From contig NZ_JACJVC010000007.1 in NCBI RefSeq assembly GCF_023369555.1, positions 62,001 through 126,000 on the forward strand: 64,000 bases of DNA, in the 5' to 3' direction. The notes below the pieces were generated by a model that was not told the DNA's origin, made no database searches, and worked only from the letters and a program-made list of their open reading frames with translations. The position numbers and the translations under genes are program-made. The first letter of the stretch is position 1. Every line of letters starts with the position of its first letter. The DNA is from Actinomyces sp. AC-20-1. GTDB taxonomy: Bacteria > Actinomycetota > Actinomycetes > Actinomycetales > Actinomycetaceae. Shown one piece after another: positions 29,755-37,393 of the stretch.

Positions 29755-30981
29755 ATGAGCACCGTCGCTTTCACCGGCCGAGTCGTCACCCCCTTCCAGA
29801 TCATCGAGGACGGCGCCGTCGTCCTCTCCGGCTCCCACATCGCGTGGGTCGGCCCCTCCGAGGACGCCGAGCGCTTCGGCTTCACCGAGGCCATGGCCGG
29901 CGCCACCCCCGCCCCCGAGGGCGGCTACCTCCTGCCCGGCCTCGTGGACGTGCACTGCCACGGCGGCGGCGGCGAGTCCTTCCCCAACGCCGAGACCCCC
30001 GAGCAGGCCATGGTCAGCGTCCTCGAGCACCGCCGCCACGGCACCACCAGCCTCGTCGCCTCCTGCGTCACCGCAGCCCCGGACGTCCTCAAGGAGCGCA
30101 CCAAGGTCCTGGCGGACCTGTGCGACGCCGGAGAGCTCGCCGGCATCCACTTCGAGGGCCCCTTCGTCTCCCACGAGCGCTGCGGCGCCCAGGACCCCAC
30201 CTACATCATCGACCCCGACGCCGCCCTGACCCGCGAGCTCATCGAGCTCGGCCGCGGCCACGTCGCCACCATGACCATCGCCCCGGAGAAGCCCGGCATC
30301 ACGGGCGACGACGGCGTCGTCGCCGCCCTCATCGAGGGCGGGGCCCTGCCCTCCTTCGGGCACACCGACTCCGAGGCCGCCCCTGTGCGCGCCGGCATGG
30401 CCGACGCCTCTGAGCGCATCCGCGCCCGCGTCGAGGCCGGCCTGCCCGTGCGCTCGGGCCGCTCGACCGCCACCCACCTGTTCAACGGCATGCGCCCCAT
30501 GCACCACCGCGCCCCCGGCCCGGTCCCGGAGTTCCTGGCGGCCGCCGTCAGCGGCGACTGCGTCCTGGAGATGATCGGCGACGGCACCCACCTGAGCCCG
30601 GCCATCGTCCTCGACATGTTCGAGACGCTGGGGCGCGAGAACGTCGTCCTCGTCACCGACGCCATGGCCGCCGCCGGCATGGCCGACGGCGACTACGTCC
30701 TGGGCCCGGCGTCCGTCAAGGTCGAGGACGGGGTCGCCTACGTGGCCGGCACGGACACCATCGCCGGTGGCACCGCCCACCTCATCGACGTCGTCCGCAC
30801 GACCTGGAAGGGCGGGGTCGACCTCGTCGACGCCGTCTTCGCCGCCTCCTGCCAGGGCGCCGAGATCCTCGGCGACGACTCCGTGGGCGCCCTCGAGCCG
30901 GGCATGTGGGCCGATGTCGTCGTCACCGACGCCGACCTGCGCCCCGTGACCGTCGTGCGCCGCGGCGAGACGGTGGTCTGA
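29755..30981 (+). CDS. nagA: N-acetylglucosamine-6-phosphate deacetylase
   Basis: This 408-residue amidohydrolase converts GlcNAc-6-P to GlcN-6-P and acetate. The metal-site start GLVDVHCHGGGGESF, the GIHFEGPFVS motif with catalytic Glu, FGHTDSEA, THLFNGMRPMHHR and the VLVTDAMAAAG region with the catalytic Asp are all present. It sits alone here; with the sialidase upstream and the GlcNAc-using wall enzymes it belongs to amino-sugar use and recycling. No nagB is in the window. Confidence 0.94.
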   Translation: MSTVAFTGRVVTPFQIIEDGAVVLSGSHIAWVGPSEDAERFGFTEAMAGATPAPEGGYLLPGLVDVHCHGGGGESFPNAETPEQAMVSVLEHRRHGTTSLVASCVTAAPDVLKERTKVLADLCDAGELAGIHFEGPFVSHERCGAQDPTYIIDPDAALTRELIELGRGHVATMTIAPEKPGITGDDGVVAALIEGGALPSFGHTDSEAAPVRAGMADASERIRARVEAGLPVRSGRSTATHLFNGMRPMHHRAPGPVPEFLAAAVSGDCVLEMIGDGTHLSPAIVLDMFETLGRENVVLVTDAMAAAGMADGDYVLGPASVKVEDGVAYVAGTDTIAGGTAHLIDVVRTTWKGGVDLVDAVFAASCQGAEILGDDSVGALEPGMWADVVVTDADLRPVTVVRRGETVV

Positions 30982-30991
30982 TCCGGCGTTG

Positions 30992-31014
30992 CCCGTCCCC
31001 GTGGTGGGGGCGGG
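30992..31014 (+). terminator. Hairpin after nagA
   Basis: CCCGTCCCC at 30992-31000 pairs with 31006-31014 (one G-T pair) around a 5-base loop, 10 bases after the nagA stop. Confidence 0.5.
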
Positions 31015-31030
31015 GCGCTCGGCGCGGACG

Positions 31031-31165
31031 GTTGCACGCTCATGTGAGGCACGTGATTCGAGCGATCCGGGGTTTTCGCTGGTGTCACGCGGTTCGGCCG
31101 CCGATGCCGACTGCGGTCGCCGACGCTCCCACGTGCGTGAGCGACCGGCGCGCACATGGGATCTG
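31031..31165. repeat. Dispersed intergenic repeat, copy 2
   Basis: On the plus strand this reads GCACGCTCATGT at 31034, then GCGATCCGGGGTTTTC at about 31062, then GCTCCCACGTGCGTG at 31125 with an imperfect complement ending near 31163. Order and the 91-base spacing match the minus strand of the copy at 7450-7670. The second arm of copy 1 is missing. It fills the gap between convergent nagA and the carbonic anhydrase gene. Confidence 0.7.
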
Positions 31166-31209
31166 AAGGGCGCGACAACGAACGAGAGAATCGCGCGGTC
31201 ATGCCCCAG

Positions 31210-31776
31210 CTACTGACCGGCGCGCACCTCGGTGAGGCTGCCGTCGACGACGTCGTAGACGAAGCCCCGGGCCGTCGCGCCCGCGGGGACGTGCGGGTCC
31301 CGGGCCAGCGAGGCCAGGGCCCGGCGCAGGTCCTCCTCGAGGTCGGCGAAGCCACCAGGGCGCCAGGTGGGACGCTGCCCGGTGGCCTCGGTGAGCGCGG
31401 ACAGGAGGGCCTCGTCGTCCAGGCCGTGCATCCCGCAGTCCGTGTGGCGCACGAGGAGGACCTCCTCCACGCCCAGCGCGTGCTGGGCCACGGCCAGGGA
31501 GCGGCGCACGTCCTCGGTGACCAGGCCCCCGGCGTTGCGGATGACGTAGGCCTCCCCGGCGCGCAGGCCGAACAGGCTCATGACGTCGAGACGGCGGTCC
31601 ATGCAGGCGACGACAGCCACGCGCGCGCCTGCGCCCCGGGCAGGGGTGAAGGCCTCGGCATGGCGGCGCGCGGCCTCGAGCATGGAGGCGCTGGTCACCC
31701 CGCCGTCGCCCGGCGTGTGGTCGCTCGTGCCCGCGGGGCGGGCCCGACCGGTGCTGTGAGACGGCGGGGTGGGCAT
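31210..31776 (-). CDS. Beta-class carbonic anhydrase
   Basis: The 188-residue zinc enzyme interconverts CO2 and bicarbonate. Zinc ligands Cys58, His111 and Cys114 are in ACMDRRLD and VRHTDCGM; the Asp60-Arg62 dyad follows the first Cys. Short, type-II beta CAs of this kind often work as dimers. AGGAGG precedes the ATG. It lies 125 bases downstream of the flavin reductase in the same direction. Confidence 0.93.
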   Translation of the reverse strand: MPTPPSHSTGRARPAGTSDHTPGDGGVTSASMLEAARRHAEAFTPARGAGARVAVVACMDRRLDVMSLFGLRAGEAYVIRNAGGLVTEDVRRSLAVAQHALGVEEVLLVRHTDCGMHGLDDEALLSALTEATGQRPTWRPGGFADLEEDLRRALASLARDPHVPAGATARGFVYDVVDGSLTEVRAGQ

Positions 31777-31901
31777 CACGTGGTCCTCCTGGGCGGGGGC
31801 GGTGGTTGGGGCCAGCCTGCCACGTGGGCGGCCCCGCGGGCGCACGACCACGGGAGGGCGCCTGCAAGGCCGGGGCGCAGGCTGGCGCCCCGGCCCCCTG
31901 C

Positions 31902-32504
31902 TCAGCGCCTTCTTGGGGTGCGCAGGCGTACCAGGTCGGCGAAGGACTGCGTCCAGGTGGCCAGGAACCTCTGCGTGTCGGGGCGGGTGAGGTTGCCCTC
32001 CTCGTCGAGGAAGGAGCCCGTGGAGCCGAGGAAGGCCTCGGGCTGGCCCGTCATCGGCATGTCGAAGTAGCTCAGGGCCAGGCGCAGGTTCTTGTGCGCG
32101 CTGTAACCGCCCATGCGCCCGACCGAGTGGCTGACGATGCCCGCGGGCAGGTCGAGCCACACGCTCTCGCCGTTGGGCTTGGAGCCGACGTCGACGGCGT
32201 TCTTGAGGCAGGCGGGCACGGTGTGGTTGTTCTCCGGGGTGACGAACAGGACGCCGTTGGCACCCGCCAGGGCCCAGCGGAAACGCTGGTACTGCTCAGG
32301 AAGGGGCTTGTCCTCGACCGCCGGGTCGTCGTAGTCGGCGTCGTAGAGCGGCAGGCCGCCGATCTCGACGACCTCGGTCTCGAAGCCCGGGGGCAGCATG
32401 TCCGCCACCACGCGGGCGATGGCCCGTGAGCGCGAGCGGCGTCGCAGACTGCCGAGGATGACGGCGACGTGCAGGGGACGGTCGTAGGTCGGTGCGCTCG
32501 TCAT
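31902..32504 (-). CDS. NAD(P)H-dependent FMN reductase family protein
   Basis: The 200-residue flavodoxin-fold protein has the phosphate-binding start AVILGSLRRRSRSRAIAR and the family motif NGVLFVTPENNHTVPACLKNAVD, with GRMGGYSAHKNLRLALSYFDM later. It reduces FMN, quinones or other acceptors with NAD(P)H. Its start lies one base after the nrdF stop, so it is translationally coupled to nrdI-nrdF. It may therefore keep NrdI reduced (inference). Confidence 0.85.
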   Translation of the reverse strand: MTSAPTYDRPLHVAVILGSLRRRSRSRAIARVVADMLPPGFETEVVEIGGLPLYDADYDDPAVEDKPLPEQYQRFRWALAGANGVLFVTPENNHTVPACLKNAVDVGSKPNGESVWLDLPAGIVSHSVGRMGGYSAHKNLRLALSYFDMPMTGQPEAFLGSTGSFLDEEGNLTRPDTQRFLATWTQSFADLVRLRTPRRR

Positions 32505-32505
32505 G

Positions 32506-33543
32506 TCACAGCTCCCAGTCGTCGTCGTCGGTCTCCTCGGTCCGCCCGATGACGTAGGAGGAGCCGGAGCCGGAGAAGAAGTCGTGGTTCTCGTCCGCGC
32601 TGGGGGACAGGGCGGCCAGGACAGCGGGGCTGACCTGGGTCTGCGAGGAGTCGAAGGGGGCGTCGTAGCCCAGGTTCATGAGGGCCTTGTTGGCGTTGTA
32701 GCGCACGAAGGCGGCGACGTCGTCCATGAGGCCGAAGGGCTCGTAGAGCTGGCCGGAGTAGTCGAGCTCGAGCTGGTAGAGCTCATGCATGAGGCCGTGG
32801 GTGAAGTCGTGCATCTGTGCGACCCGGTGGGGCTTGGACTCGAGGCTGCGCTGGTACTTGTAGCCGGAGTAGTAGCCGTGCACCGCCTTGTCCCGCAGGA
32901 TGAGGCGGACCATGTCGGCGGTGTTGGTCAGCGTCGCGTGCACCGACAGGTACAGGGGCAGGTAGAAGCCGGCGTAGAGCAGCAGGGAGGACAGCAGGGT
33001 CGAGGAGGCCTTGCGCTTGAGGGGGTCGTCGCCCTCGTAGTGGACGAGGACCTTCTTGGCGCGCTCCTGCAGGACGTCGTTGCCGACGGCCCACCTGTAG
33101 GCGTCGTCGATCTCCTGGCTCGAGCACAGGGTGGAGAACACCGAGGAGTAGGAGCGGGCGTGGATGGCCTGCATGAAGGCGATGTTCGTGTACACGGCCT
33201 CCTCGTGCTCGGTCTGGGCGTCCTGGATCTGGCTGACCTCGCCGACGCTGGCCTGGACCGTGTCGAGGAGGGTCAGGCCGGTGAACACGCGCATGACGAG
33301 GGTCCGCCACTCGGGGTCGAGCTCGCGCCAGGAGGGTTGGTCGTTGGACAGGGGGACCTTCTCGGGCAGCCAGAAGTTGGCGGTGAGGCGGTTCCACACC
33401 TCGAGGTCCTTGGGGTCCTGCAGGAGGTTCCAGTTGACGGGGCGGATGCGGGCCGTGGGGTCGCGGTGGAAGCCGCGCGGTGTGACGGACCAGGCGGTGT
33501 AGGGCAGGTGCTCGCTGCTGCTCGGGACAGGGGCTGTCGGCAT
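32506..33543 (-). CDS. nrdF: Ribonucleotide reductase R2 protein NrdF, metal-free class Ie (Gln-Ser-Lys) type
   Basis: The 345-residue protein is a full-length class I small subunit of the NrdF branch, but the metal site is altered. Asp94, His128 and His222 are kept (LTLLDTVQ, FMQAIHARSYSS, RDKAVHGYY). The three Glu ligands are Gln125 (usual Glu in FMExVH), Ser185 (usual Glu in TLLES) and Lys219 (usual Glu in RDESVHGYY). The radical Tyr132 remains. This Gln-Ser-Lys set is known from class Ie R2 proteins, which bind no metal and carry a DOPA radical made from the Tyr with NrdI. Start ATG 33543 follows AGGAG. nrdE is not in the window. Confidence 0.92.
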   Translation of the reverse strand: MPTAPVPSSSEHLPYTAWSVTPRGFHRDPTARIRPVNWNLLQDPKDLEVWNRLTANFWLPEKVPLSNDQPSWRELDPEWRTLVMRVFTGLTLLDTVQASVGEVSQIQDAQTEHEEAVYTNIAFMQAIHARSYSSVFSTLCSSQEIDDAYRWAVGNDVLQERAKKVLVHYEGDDPLKRKASSTLLSSLLLYAGFYLPLYLSVHATLTNTADMVRLILRDKAVHGYYSGYKYQRSLESKPHRVAQMHDFTHGLMHELYQLELDYSGQLYEPFGLMDDVAAFVRYNANKALMNLGYDAPFDSSQTQVSPAVLAALSPSADENHDFFSGSGSSYVIGRTEETDDDDWEL

Positions 33544-33581
33544 GGTGGTCTCCTGGTGTGGTGTGTGCTGGTGGTGAGTGG

Positions 33582-34049
33582 TCAGGCGGCGAGGGGGCTC
33601 GTCGCCCAGAAGCGCTCGAGCCCCTGGCGGACCGTGGCGACATCGTCGTCCGTCCCCAGCAGCTCGAAGCGGTACATGTCGGGGACGTGGCACTTGCCGG
33701 CGATGATGGGGCCGGCCGCGCAGTAGGCGGTGCCGAAGTTGGTGTTGCCCGACGAGATGACGCCGCGCAGGAGACGGCGGTTGGCCGGGATGTTGAGGAA
33801 CTGCGCGACCTGGCGCGGCAGGGCCTTGGAGAGGTCGCCGCCGCCGTAGGTGGGCACGAGGATGACGTAGGGGCGGCTGACCTGGATCATCCCCTCAGTG
33901 CGGGGGCGCAGCGGGATGCGGGTGGCGGGCCGTCCCACGCGCTGGACGAAGCGGTGGGTGTTCTGTGAGGCGCTGGAGAAGTAGACGAGGTCGTGGGACT
34001 CGTCCTCGGGCAGGACGGTGACGGCCGACGGCGTGGCGGGGCTGGGCAT
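33582..34049 (-). CDS. nrdI: NrdI flavodoxin-like RNR activase
   Basis: The 155-residue protein has the NrdI signatures [36 protein letters not shown] and [15 protein letters not shown]. In class Ib systems reduced NrdI supplies the oxidant for the dimanganese centre; in class Ie it is needed to make the DOPA radical. AAGGAG lies 10 bases upstream of the ATG at 34049. nrdF follows 38 bases on. nrdH and nrdE, usual operon partners, are absent here. Confidence 0.95.
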   Translation of the reverse strand: MPSPATPSAVTVLPEDESHDLVYFSSASQNTHRFVQRVGRPATRIPLRPRTEGMIQVSRPYVILVPTYGGGDLSKALPRQVAQFLNIPANRRLLRGVISSGNTNFGTAYCAAGPIIAGKCHVPDMYRFELLGTDDDVATVRQGLERFWATSPLAA

Positions 34050-34097
34050 GGGAGCACGACTCCTTCCGGGCGGTGCTGAGGACCTTCTGGCGCCCAG

Positions 34098-34146
34098 ACA
34101 CAACATCTGGTGGGGTGCTGACCTGTTGGGCGCAAGATCTAGTAGT
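34098..34146 (-). promoter_or_regulatory. Pair of NrdR-box-like sites upstream of nrdI
   Basis: ACACAACATCTGGTGG (34098-34113) and CGCAAGATCTAGTAGT (34131-34146) both resemble the partly palindromic 16-bp NrdR box. Their starts are 33 bases apart, about three helical turns, which is the usual spacing of NrdR pairs. The region 34130-34215 is clearly richer in A+T than its surroundings, as expected of a promoter. Confidence 0.5.
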
Positions 34147-34231
34147 AGCAGGTTTGCCGCCAATGCTCGATGAGGCGAAGAGTGAAGTACGTCTACACGA
34201 ACTTTTGAGAATGTGATCGCGTCATGAGCCA

Positions 34232-34245
34232 GCACTGATCAGTGC
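34232..34245. promoter_or_regulatory. Perfect 14-bp palindrome
   Basis: GCACTGATCAGTGC is fully self-complementary. It lies 14 bases beyond the stop of the DtxR-family gene and 183 bases before nrdI. It may be an operator or part of a terminator; without a loop it is not a good hairpin. Confidence 0.35.
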
Positions 34246-34258
34246 CGGGCCGCTGGGC

Positions 34259-34975
34259 TCAGGGAGCCCGGGACGGCTCCGGCGAGATCAGCACGCGCTC
34301 GCAGTCCTCACGGCTCAGCGTCAGCCGCCGCCCGTCCTCGGCACCACCGTCGTCATCGGTGGCGCTGACGACGCTGACGACGGCGACGTCCTCGAAGGGG
34401 GAGGAGGGCTCCACCACGACCAGGGTCCCTAGCCCGACCCCCGCCTCGCGCAGGCGGCGCAGAAGCCCGGCGTCGCGGTCGTCGACCCGGCGCACGCGCA
34501 GGCGCTCGCCCGCACCCGCGTCCGCGAGCGGAGCCAGGCCCAGGTGCTCGACCGCGCCGTCCGCCGAGGGGATCGGGTCGCCGTGAGGGTCGAGGCGGGG
34601 GAAGCCGAGCGCGGCGTCGATGCGCTCGACCATGAGCGCGGACACCGTGTGCTCGATCGCGTCGGCCTCGGCGTGCACCTCGTCCCAGGCGTAGCCCAGC
34701 GTCCTCACGAGGAAGAGCTCGAGCAGCCGGTGGCGCCTGACGAGCGCGAGCGCCTGCGCCACCCCCTGCTCGGTCAGGGTGACGGAGCCGTAGGGGGCGC
34801 GCTCGATGAGCCCGGCCGCCTGCAGCCGCCTGAGCGCGTCGGAGACCGTCGAGGGGCGCACCCCGGTGCGGGCGGCGAGGTCGCCCGGCGCAGTGGGGGA
34901 CCCGGACCACTCCTGCAGGGTCCACAGGGTCTTGAGGTACTCCTCGTTGCTCGCGCTCAGGCCGCCGCGTGCCAC
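34259..34975 (-). CDS. DtxR/MntR-family metal-dependent transcriptional regulator
   Basis: The 238-residue protein has an N-terminal winged helix (SNEEYLKTLW to YGSVTLTEQG), the dimerisation/metal domain (RRHRLLELFLVRTLGYAWDE) and a C-terminal SH3/FeoA-like domain. In the metal motif DtxR reads HxEACxxEH; here it is HAEADAIEH, so the Cys102 equivalent is Asp. The Met10 equivalent is Glu. Acidic residues at these places are typical of Mn-responsive members. It precedes nrdI in the same direction and follows purU by 9 bases. Confidence 0.88.
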   Translation of the reverse strand: MARGGLSASNEEYLKTLWTLQEWSGSPTAPGDLAARTGVRPSTVSDALRRLQAAGLIERAPYGSVTLTEQGVAQALALVRRHRLLELFLVRTLGYAWDEVHAEADAIEHTVSALMVERIDAALGFPRLDPHGDPIPSADGAVEHLGLAPLADAGAGERLRVRRVDDRDAGLLRRLREAGVGLGTLVVVEPSSPFEDVAVVSVVSATDDDGGAEDGRRLTLSREDCERVLISPEPSRAP

Positions 34976-34984
34976 ACGGGCCCC

Positions 34985-35872
34985 TCAGGCGAAGACGACC
35001 GTGCGCCGGCCGTTGAGCAGCACGCGGTGCTCGGCGTGCCACTTGACGGCCTGCGCCAGGACCCGGCGCTCGACGTCCTGGCCCTTGCGCTGCAGCACGA
35101 GGGCGGAGTCGGCGTGCGAGGCGCGGGTGACGTCCTGCTCGATGATGGGGCCCTCGTCCAGGTCCTCGGTGACGTAGTGGGCGGTGGCCCCGATGAGCTT
35201 GACCCCGCGCTCGTGGGCCTGGTGGTACGGCTTGGCGCCCTTGAAGGACGGCAGGAAGGAGTGGTGGATGTTGATGACGTTGCCGTGCAGGCGCGCGCAC
35301 AGGGCGGGGGAGAGGATCTGCATGTAGCGGGCCAGGACGACGAGCTCGACGCCCAGCTCCTCCACCAGCCGCAGCAGCTCGGCCTCGGCGGCCTCCTTGG
35401 TCTCCCGGGTCACGGGGACGCAGTGGAAGGGGACCTCGTAGAACTCGGCGACGTCCCGCAGTGTCTCGTGGTTGCCGACGACGCCGACCACCTCGATGGG
35501 CAGGCCCTGGCTCTTGGCGCGAAAGAGCAGGTCGGACAGGCAGTGGCCCTCCTTGGACACCATGAGCAGGGTCCGCACGCGCCGGTCGGCCTCGTCCAGG
35601 GCCCAGGTCATCTCGTAGGTGGTGGCCAGCTCGGCGAGGTCCGCCTCGAGCTCGCTGCGCGGCACGCGGGTGAGGACCGCCACGCGCATGAAGAACAGGC
35701 CGGTCTCGTCGTCGCCGTACTGCTGGGACTCGGTGATGTTGCCCCCGCGGCGGGCGAGCGCGCCGGTGACGGCGTGGACGATGCCGGGACGGTCCGGGCA
35801 GGACAGGGTGAGGACGAGGTGCTGCGCGTCGGCCGCGGTGCCGGCCGCGGCGGGGGAAGCGGAGATGGTCAT
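34985..35872 (-). CDS. purU: Formyltetrahydrofolate deformylase
   Basis: The 295-residue enzyme hydrolyses 10-formyl-THF to THF and formate, balancing one-carbon pools and feeding formate to PurT. An N-terminal ACT domain (about 18-95, CPDRPGIVHAVTGALARRGGN) precedes the formyltransferase fold with NIHHSFLPSFKGAKPYHQA and HYVTEDLDEGPIIEQ (catalytic Asn, His, Asp). It is 9 bases upstream of the DtxR-family gene, probably in one transcript. Confidence 0.95.
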   Translation of the reverse strand: MTISASPAAAGTAADAQHLVLTLSCPDRPGIVHAVTGALARRGGNITESQQYGDDETGLFFMRVAVLTRVPRSELEADLAELATTYEMTWALDEADRRVRTLLMVSKEGHCLSDLLFRAKSQGLPIEVVGVVGNHETLRDVAEFYEVPFHCVPVTRETKEAAEAELLRLVEELGVELVVLARYMQILSPALCARLHGNVINIHHSFLPSFKGAKPYHQAHERGVKLIGATAHYVTEDLDEGPIIEQDVTRASHADSALVLQRKGQDVERRVLAQAVKWHAEHRVLLNGRRTVVFA

Positions 35873-35916
35873 GGCCAGAGGGTAGCCGCCGCGTGCGGGC
35901 GCGCCGAGCCGGGGTG

Positions 35917-35945
35917 CCGTCCGGGGCGCTGCGTGCCCCGGACGG
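35917..35945. terminator. 11-bp hairpin between ribosomal operon and purU
   Basis: Bases 35917-35927 pair perfectly with 35935-35945 (CCGTCCGGGGC arm) around a 7-base loop. Transcripts reading leftward from the zinc-free ribosomal operon would meet it before purU. Confidence 0.6.
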
Positions 35946-36018
35946 GCTGCGCGGGCCGGACCGCCCCACGGCCTTGGGGTGGCCCCGGGGGTCGCCGTCG
36001 GTCATCCCATGAGGGGGC

Positions 36019-36064
36019 GGGCCGACGGCGGCCGACCCGCTGAGGGGATGGTCGCCGTCGGCCC
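36019..36064. terminator. 12-bp inverted repeat after rpmJ
   Basis: GGGCCGACGGCG at 36019-36030 pairs with 36053-36064 around a 22-base loop, 42 bases beyond the L36 stop. It is the first candidate terminator for the leftward ribosomal operon. GTCGCCGTCGG is also directly repeated here. Confidence 0.45.
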
Positions 36065-36105
36065 GTGGCGCGACAGGGCGCCGGGTGCCTGCGCTGCGGC
36101 GCCGG

Positions 36106-36228
36106 TCAGCCCTGGCGGGCCTTGAGGTGGGGGTTCTTCTTGTTGATGACGTAGGTGTGCCCGCGGCGTCGGACCACCTTCGAGCCGGGCTGGCGGGCGA
36201 GCGAGCGGATCGAGGCTCGGACCTTCAT
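36106..36228 (-). CDS. rpmJ: 50S ribosomal protein L36, zinc-free (YkgO-type)
   Basis: This 40-residue protein ([20 protein letters not shown], then a basic tail) has no cysteine, so it lacks the Cys-Cys-Cys-His zinc ribbon of standard L36. It is the last gene of the Zur-controlled operon of cysteine-free paralogues and would replace the zinc form on the large subunit when zinc is scarce. A GGAGG-type site (AGGAGGAGCAC) precedes the ATG. Confidence 0.93.
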   Translation of the reverse strand: MKVRASIRSLARQPGSKVVRRRGHTYVINKKNPHLKARQG

Positions 36229-36281
36229 GTGCTCCTCCTGGGGTGCGGGGGTAGTGGGGTGTGGTCGCGCCTGCGGCGGTC

Positions 36282-36545
36282 TCAGCGCGTGCGGCGGCCG
36301 TAGCGGCGCTCGAAGCGCTCGACCCGTCCGGCCGTGTCGAGGACGCGGCCCCTGCCGGTCCAGAACGGGTGCGAGGCGCTGGAGACGTCGACGTCGACGA
36401 CGGGGTAGGTGTGCCCGTCCTCCCACTCGATGGTCTGCCCCGGCGGGACGCGCGGAGCGAGGGTCGAGCGGGTGAGGAAGGCGAAGTCGGCGGCCTTGTC
36501 GCGGAAGACGACGGGGCTGTACTCGGGGTGGATGCCGGGGCGCAT
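36282..36545 (-). CDS. rpmE2: 50S ribosomal protein L31 type B (zinc-free)
   Basis: The 87-residue protein begins [20 protein letters not shown] and carries the [29 protein letters not shown] end typical of L31B. There is no CxxC pair. Swapping this for zinc-containing L31 frees zinc from ribosomes. It lies between rpsN and rpmJ. Confidence 0.95.
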   Translation of the reverse strand: MRPGIHPEYSPVVFRDKAADFAFLTRSTLAPRVPPGQTIEWEDGHTYPVVDVDVSSASHPFWTGRGRVLDTAGRVERFERRYGRRTR

Positions 36546-36632
36546 GGTGCTCCTACGGGTCGTGGCTGTGCTCTGTGGCGTTCAGCGGCGTTCGGTGGCG
36601 TTCGGTGGTGGGGCGGCGGTGCTGGGCGGCCG

Positions 36633-36938
36633 TCACCAGGACGACTTGGTGATGCCGGGCAGCTCGCCGCGCAGGACCATCTGGCGGAAGCGCACCCGGG
36701 AGGTGCCTGTGACGGCGAGGTAGCCGCGCGGGCGGCCGTCGACGACATCCCGGTTGCGCAGGCGGGTGGGGGAGGCGTCGCGGGGCAGGGCGTGCAGCGC
36801 GCGCATGGCGGCGGCGCGCTCCTCGGCGCTCAGGTGCGGGCTGGTGCTGGCGCGCTTGAGCTCGGCCCTGCGCTCGGCGTAGCGGGCGACGACCTCGCGG
36901 CGCTGGGCGTCGCGGGCGATCTTGGACCTCTTGGCCAT
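36633..36938 (-). CDS. rpsN: 30S ribosomal protein S14, long zinc-free form
   Basis: The 101-residue S14 has the long form ([20 protein letters not shown] ... [17 protein letters not shown]) with no cysteine. The usual actinobacterial housekeeping S14 is the short zinc-binding type. Its ATG overlaps the rpmG stop by one base (TGATG). Confidence 0.95.
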   Translation of the reverse strand: MAKRSKIARDAQRREVVARYAERRAELKRASTSPHLSAEERAAAMRALHALPRDASPTRLRNRDVVDGRPRGYLAVTGTSRVRFRQMVLRGELPGITKSSW

Positions 36939-37108
36939 CAGCGGGACTCCTTGAACTCGACGTGGCGGCGCACGACGGGGTCGAACTTGCGCAGGACGAG
37001 GCGGTTGGGCGTGTTGCGCCGGTTCTTGCGGGTGACGTAGGTGTAGCCGGTGCCGGCGGTGGAGACCATCTTGATGATGGGGCGCAGGTCCTTGGTGCGG
37101 GCCGCCAT
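36938..37108 (-). CDS. rpmG: 50S ribosomal protein L33, zinc-free
   Basis: This 56-residue protein ([20 protein letters not shown] ... [16 protein letters not shown]) has no cysteine, unlike zinc-ribbon L33. Both ends overlap neighbours by one base: the L28 stop with its ATG and its stop with the S14 ATG, so L28-L33-S14 are tightly coupled. Confidence 0.95.
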   Translation of the reverse strand: MAARTKDLRPIIKMVSTAGTGYTYVTRKNRRNTPNRLVLRKFDPVVRRHVEFKESR

Positions 37109-37344
37109 CACAGACGCTCCCCCCGGGCGAGCATGCGGGCCACGGCGACGTCGATGCCGATCTTGTCGATGGTCCTGATCCCCTTGGCGGACACCGTCAG
37201 GCGCACGGTGCGGCCCAGGGAGGGCACCCAGTAGCGCTTGGTCTGGAGGTTGGGGTCCCAGCGGCGGCTCGTGCGCCGGTGGGAGCGGGAGACGCTCTTG
37301 CCGAAGACCGACTTGGCTCCTGTGACTTGGCAGTAGGTGGTCAT
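37108..37344 (-). CDS. rpmB: 50S ribosomal protein L28, zinc-free paralogue
   Basis: The 78-residue protein ([20 protein letters not shown] ... [16 protein letters not shown]) keeps only one Cys (Cys5), not the two CxxC pairs of zinc L28. ATG 37344 is chosen; the longer frame begins inside the Zur box. It is the first gene of the operon L28-L33-S14-L31-L36, and starts 12 bases from the operator. Confidence 0.94.
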   Translation of the reverse strand: MTTYCQVTGAKSVFGKSVSRSHRRTSRRWDPNLQTKRYWVPSLGRTVRLTVSAKGIRTIDKIGIDVAVARMLARGERL

Positions 37345-37355
37345 GGCGGCACAAT

Positions 37356-37370
37356 AGAGAATGATTCTCA
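37356..37370. promoter_or_regulatory. Zur box between rpmB and the CobW-like gene
   Basis: On the minus strand the 15 bases read TGAGAATCATTCTCT, which matches the Zur consensus TGAAAATCATTTTCA at 12 of 15 positions and is a palindrome of GAGAAT and ATTCTC around one base. It sits in an AT-rich island (37351-37383) between divergent rpmB and cobW-like starts, so Zur with zinc would shut both units off. Confidence 0.88.
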
Positions 37371-37393
37371 TCATTATCAAGTTGGAGCCAGGT

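Noticed and set aside
31210-37344. Mobile island explanation for the metal-sparing region
   Set aside because: No integrase, tRNA or terminal repeats are visible, and base composition and start-codon use match the surroundings.
37361-37393. Earlier ATG for the CobW-like gene
   Set aside because: It lies inside the Zur box and has no ribosome site; ATG 37394 has GGAG at the right distance.
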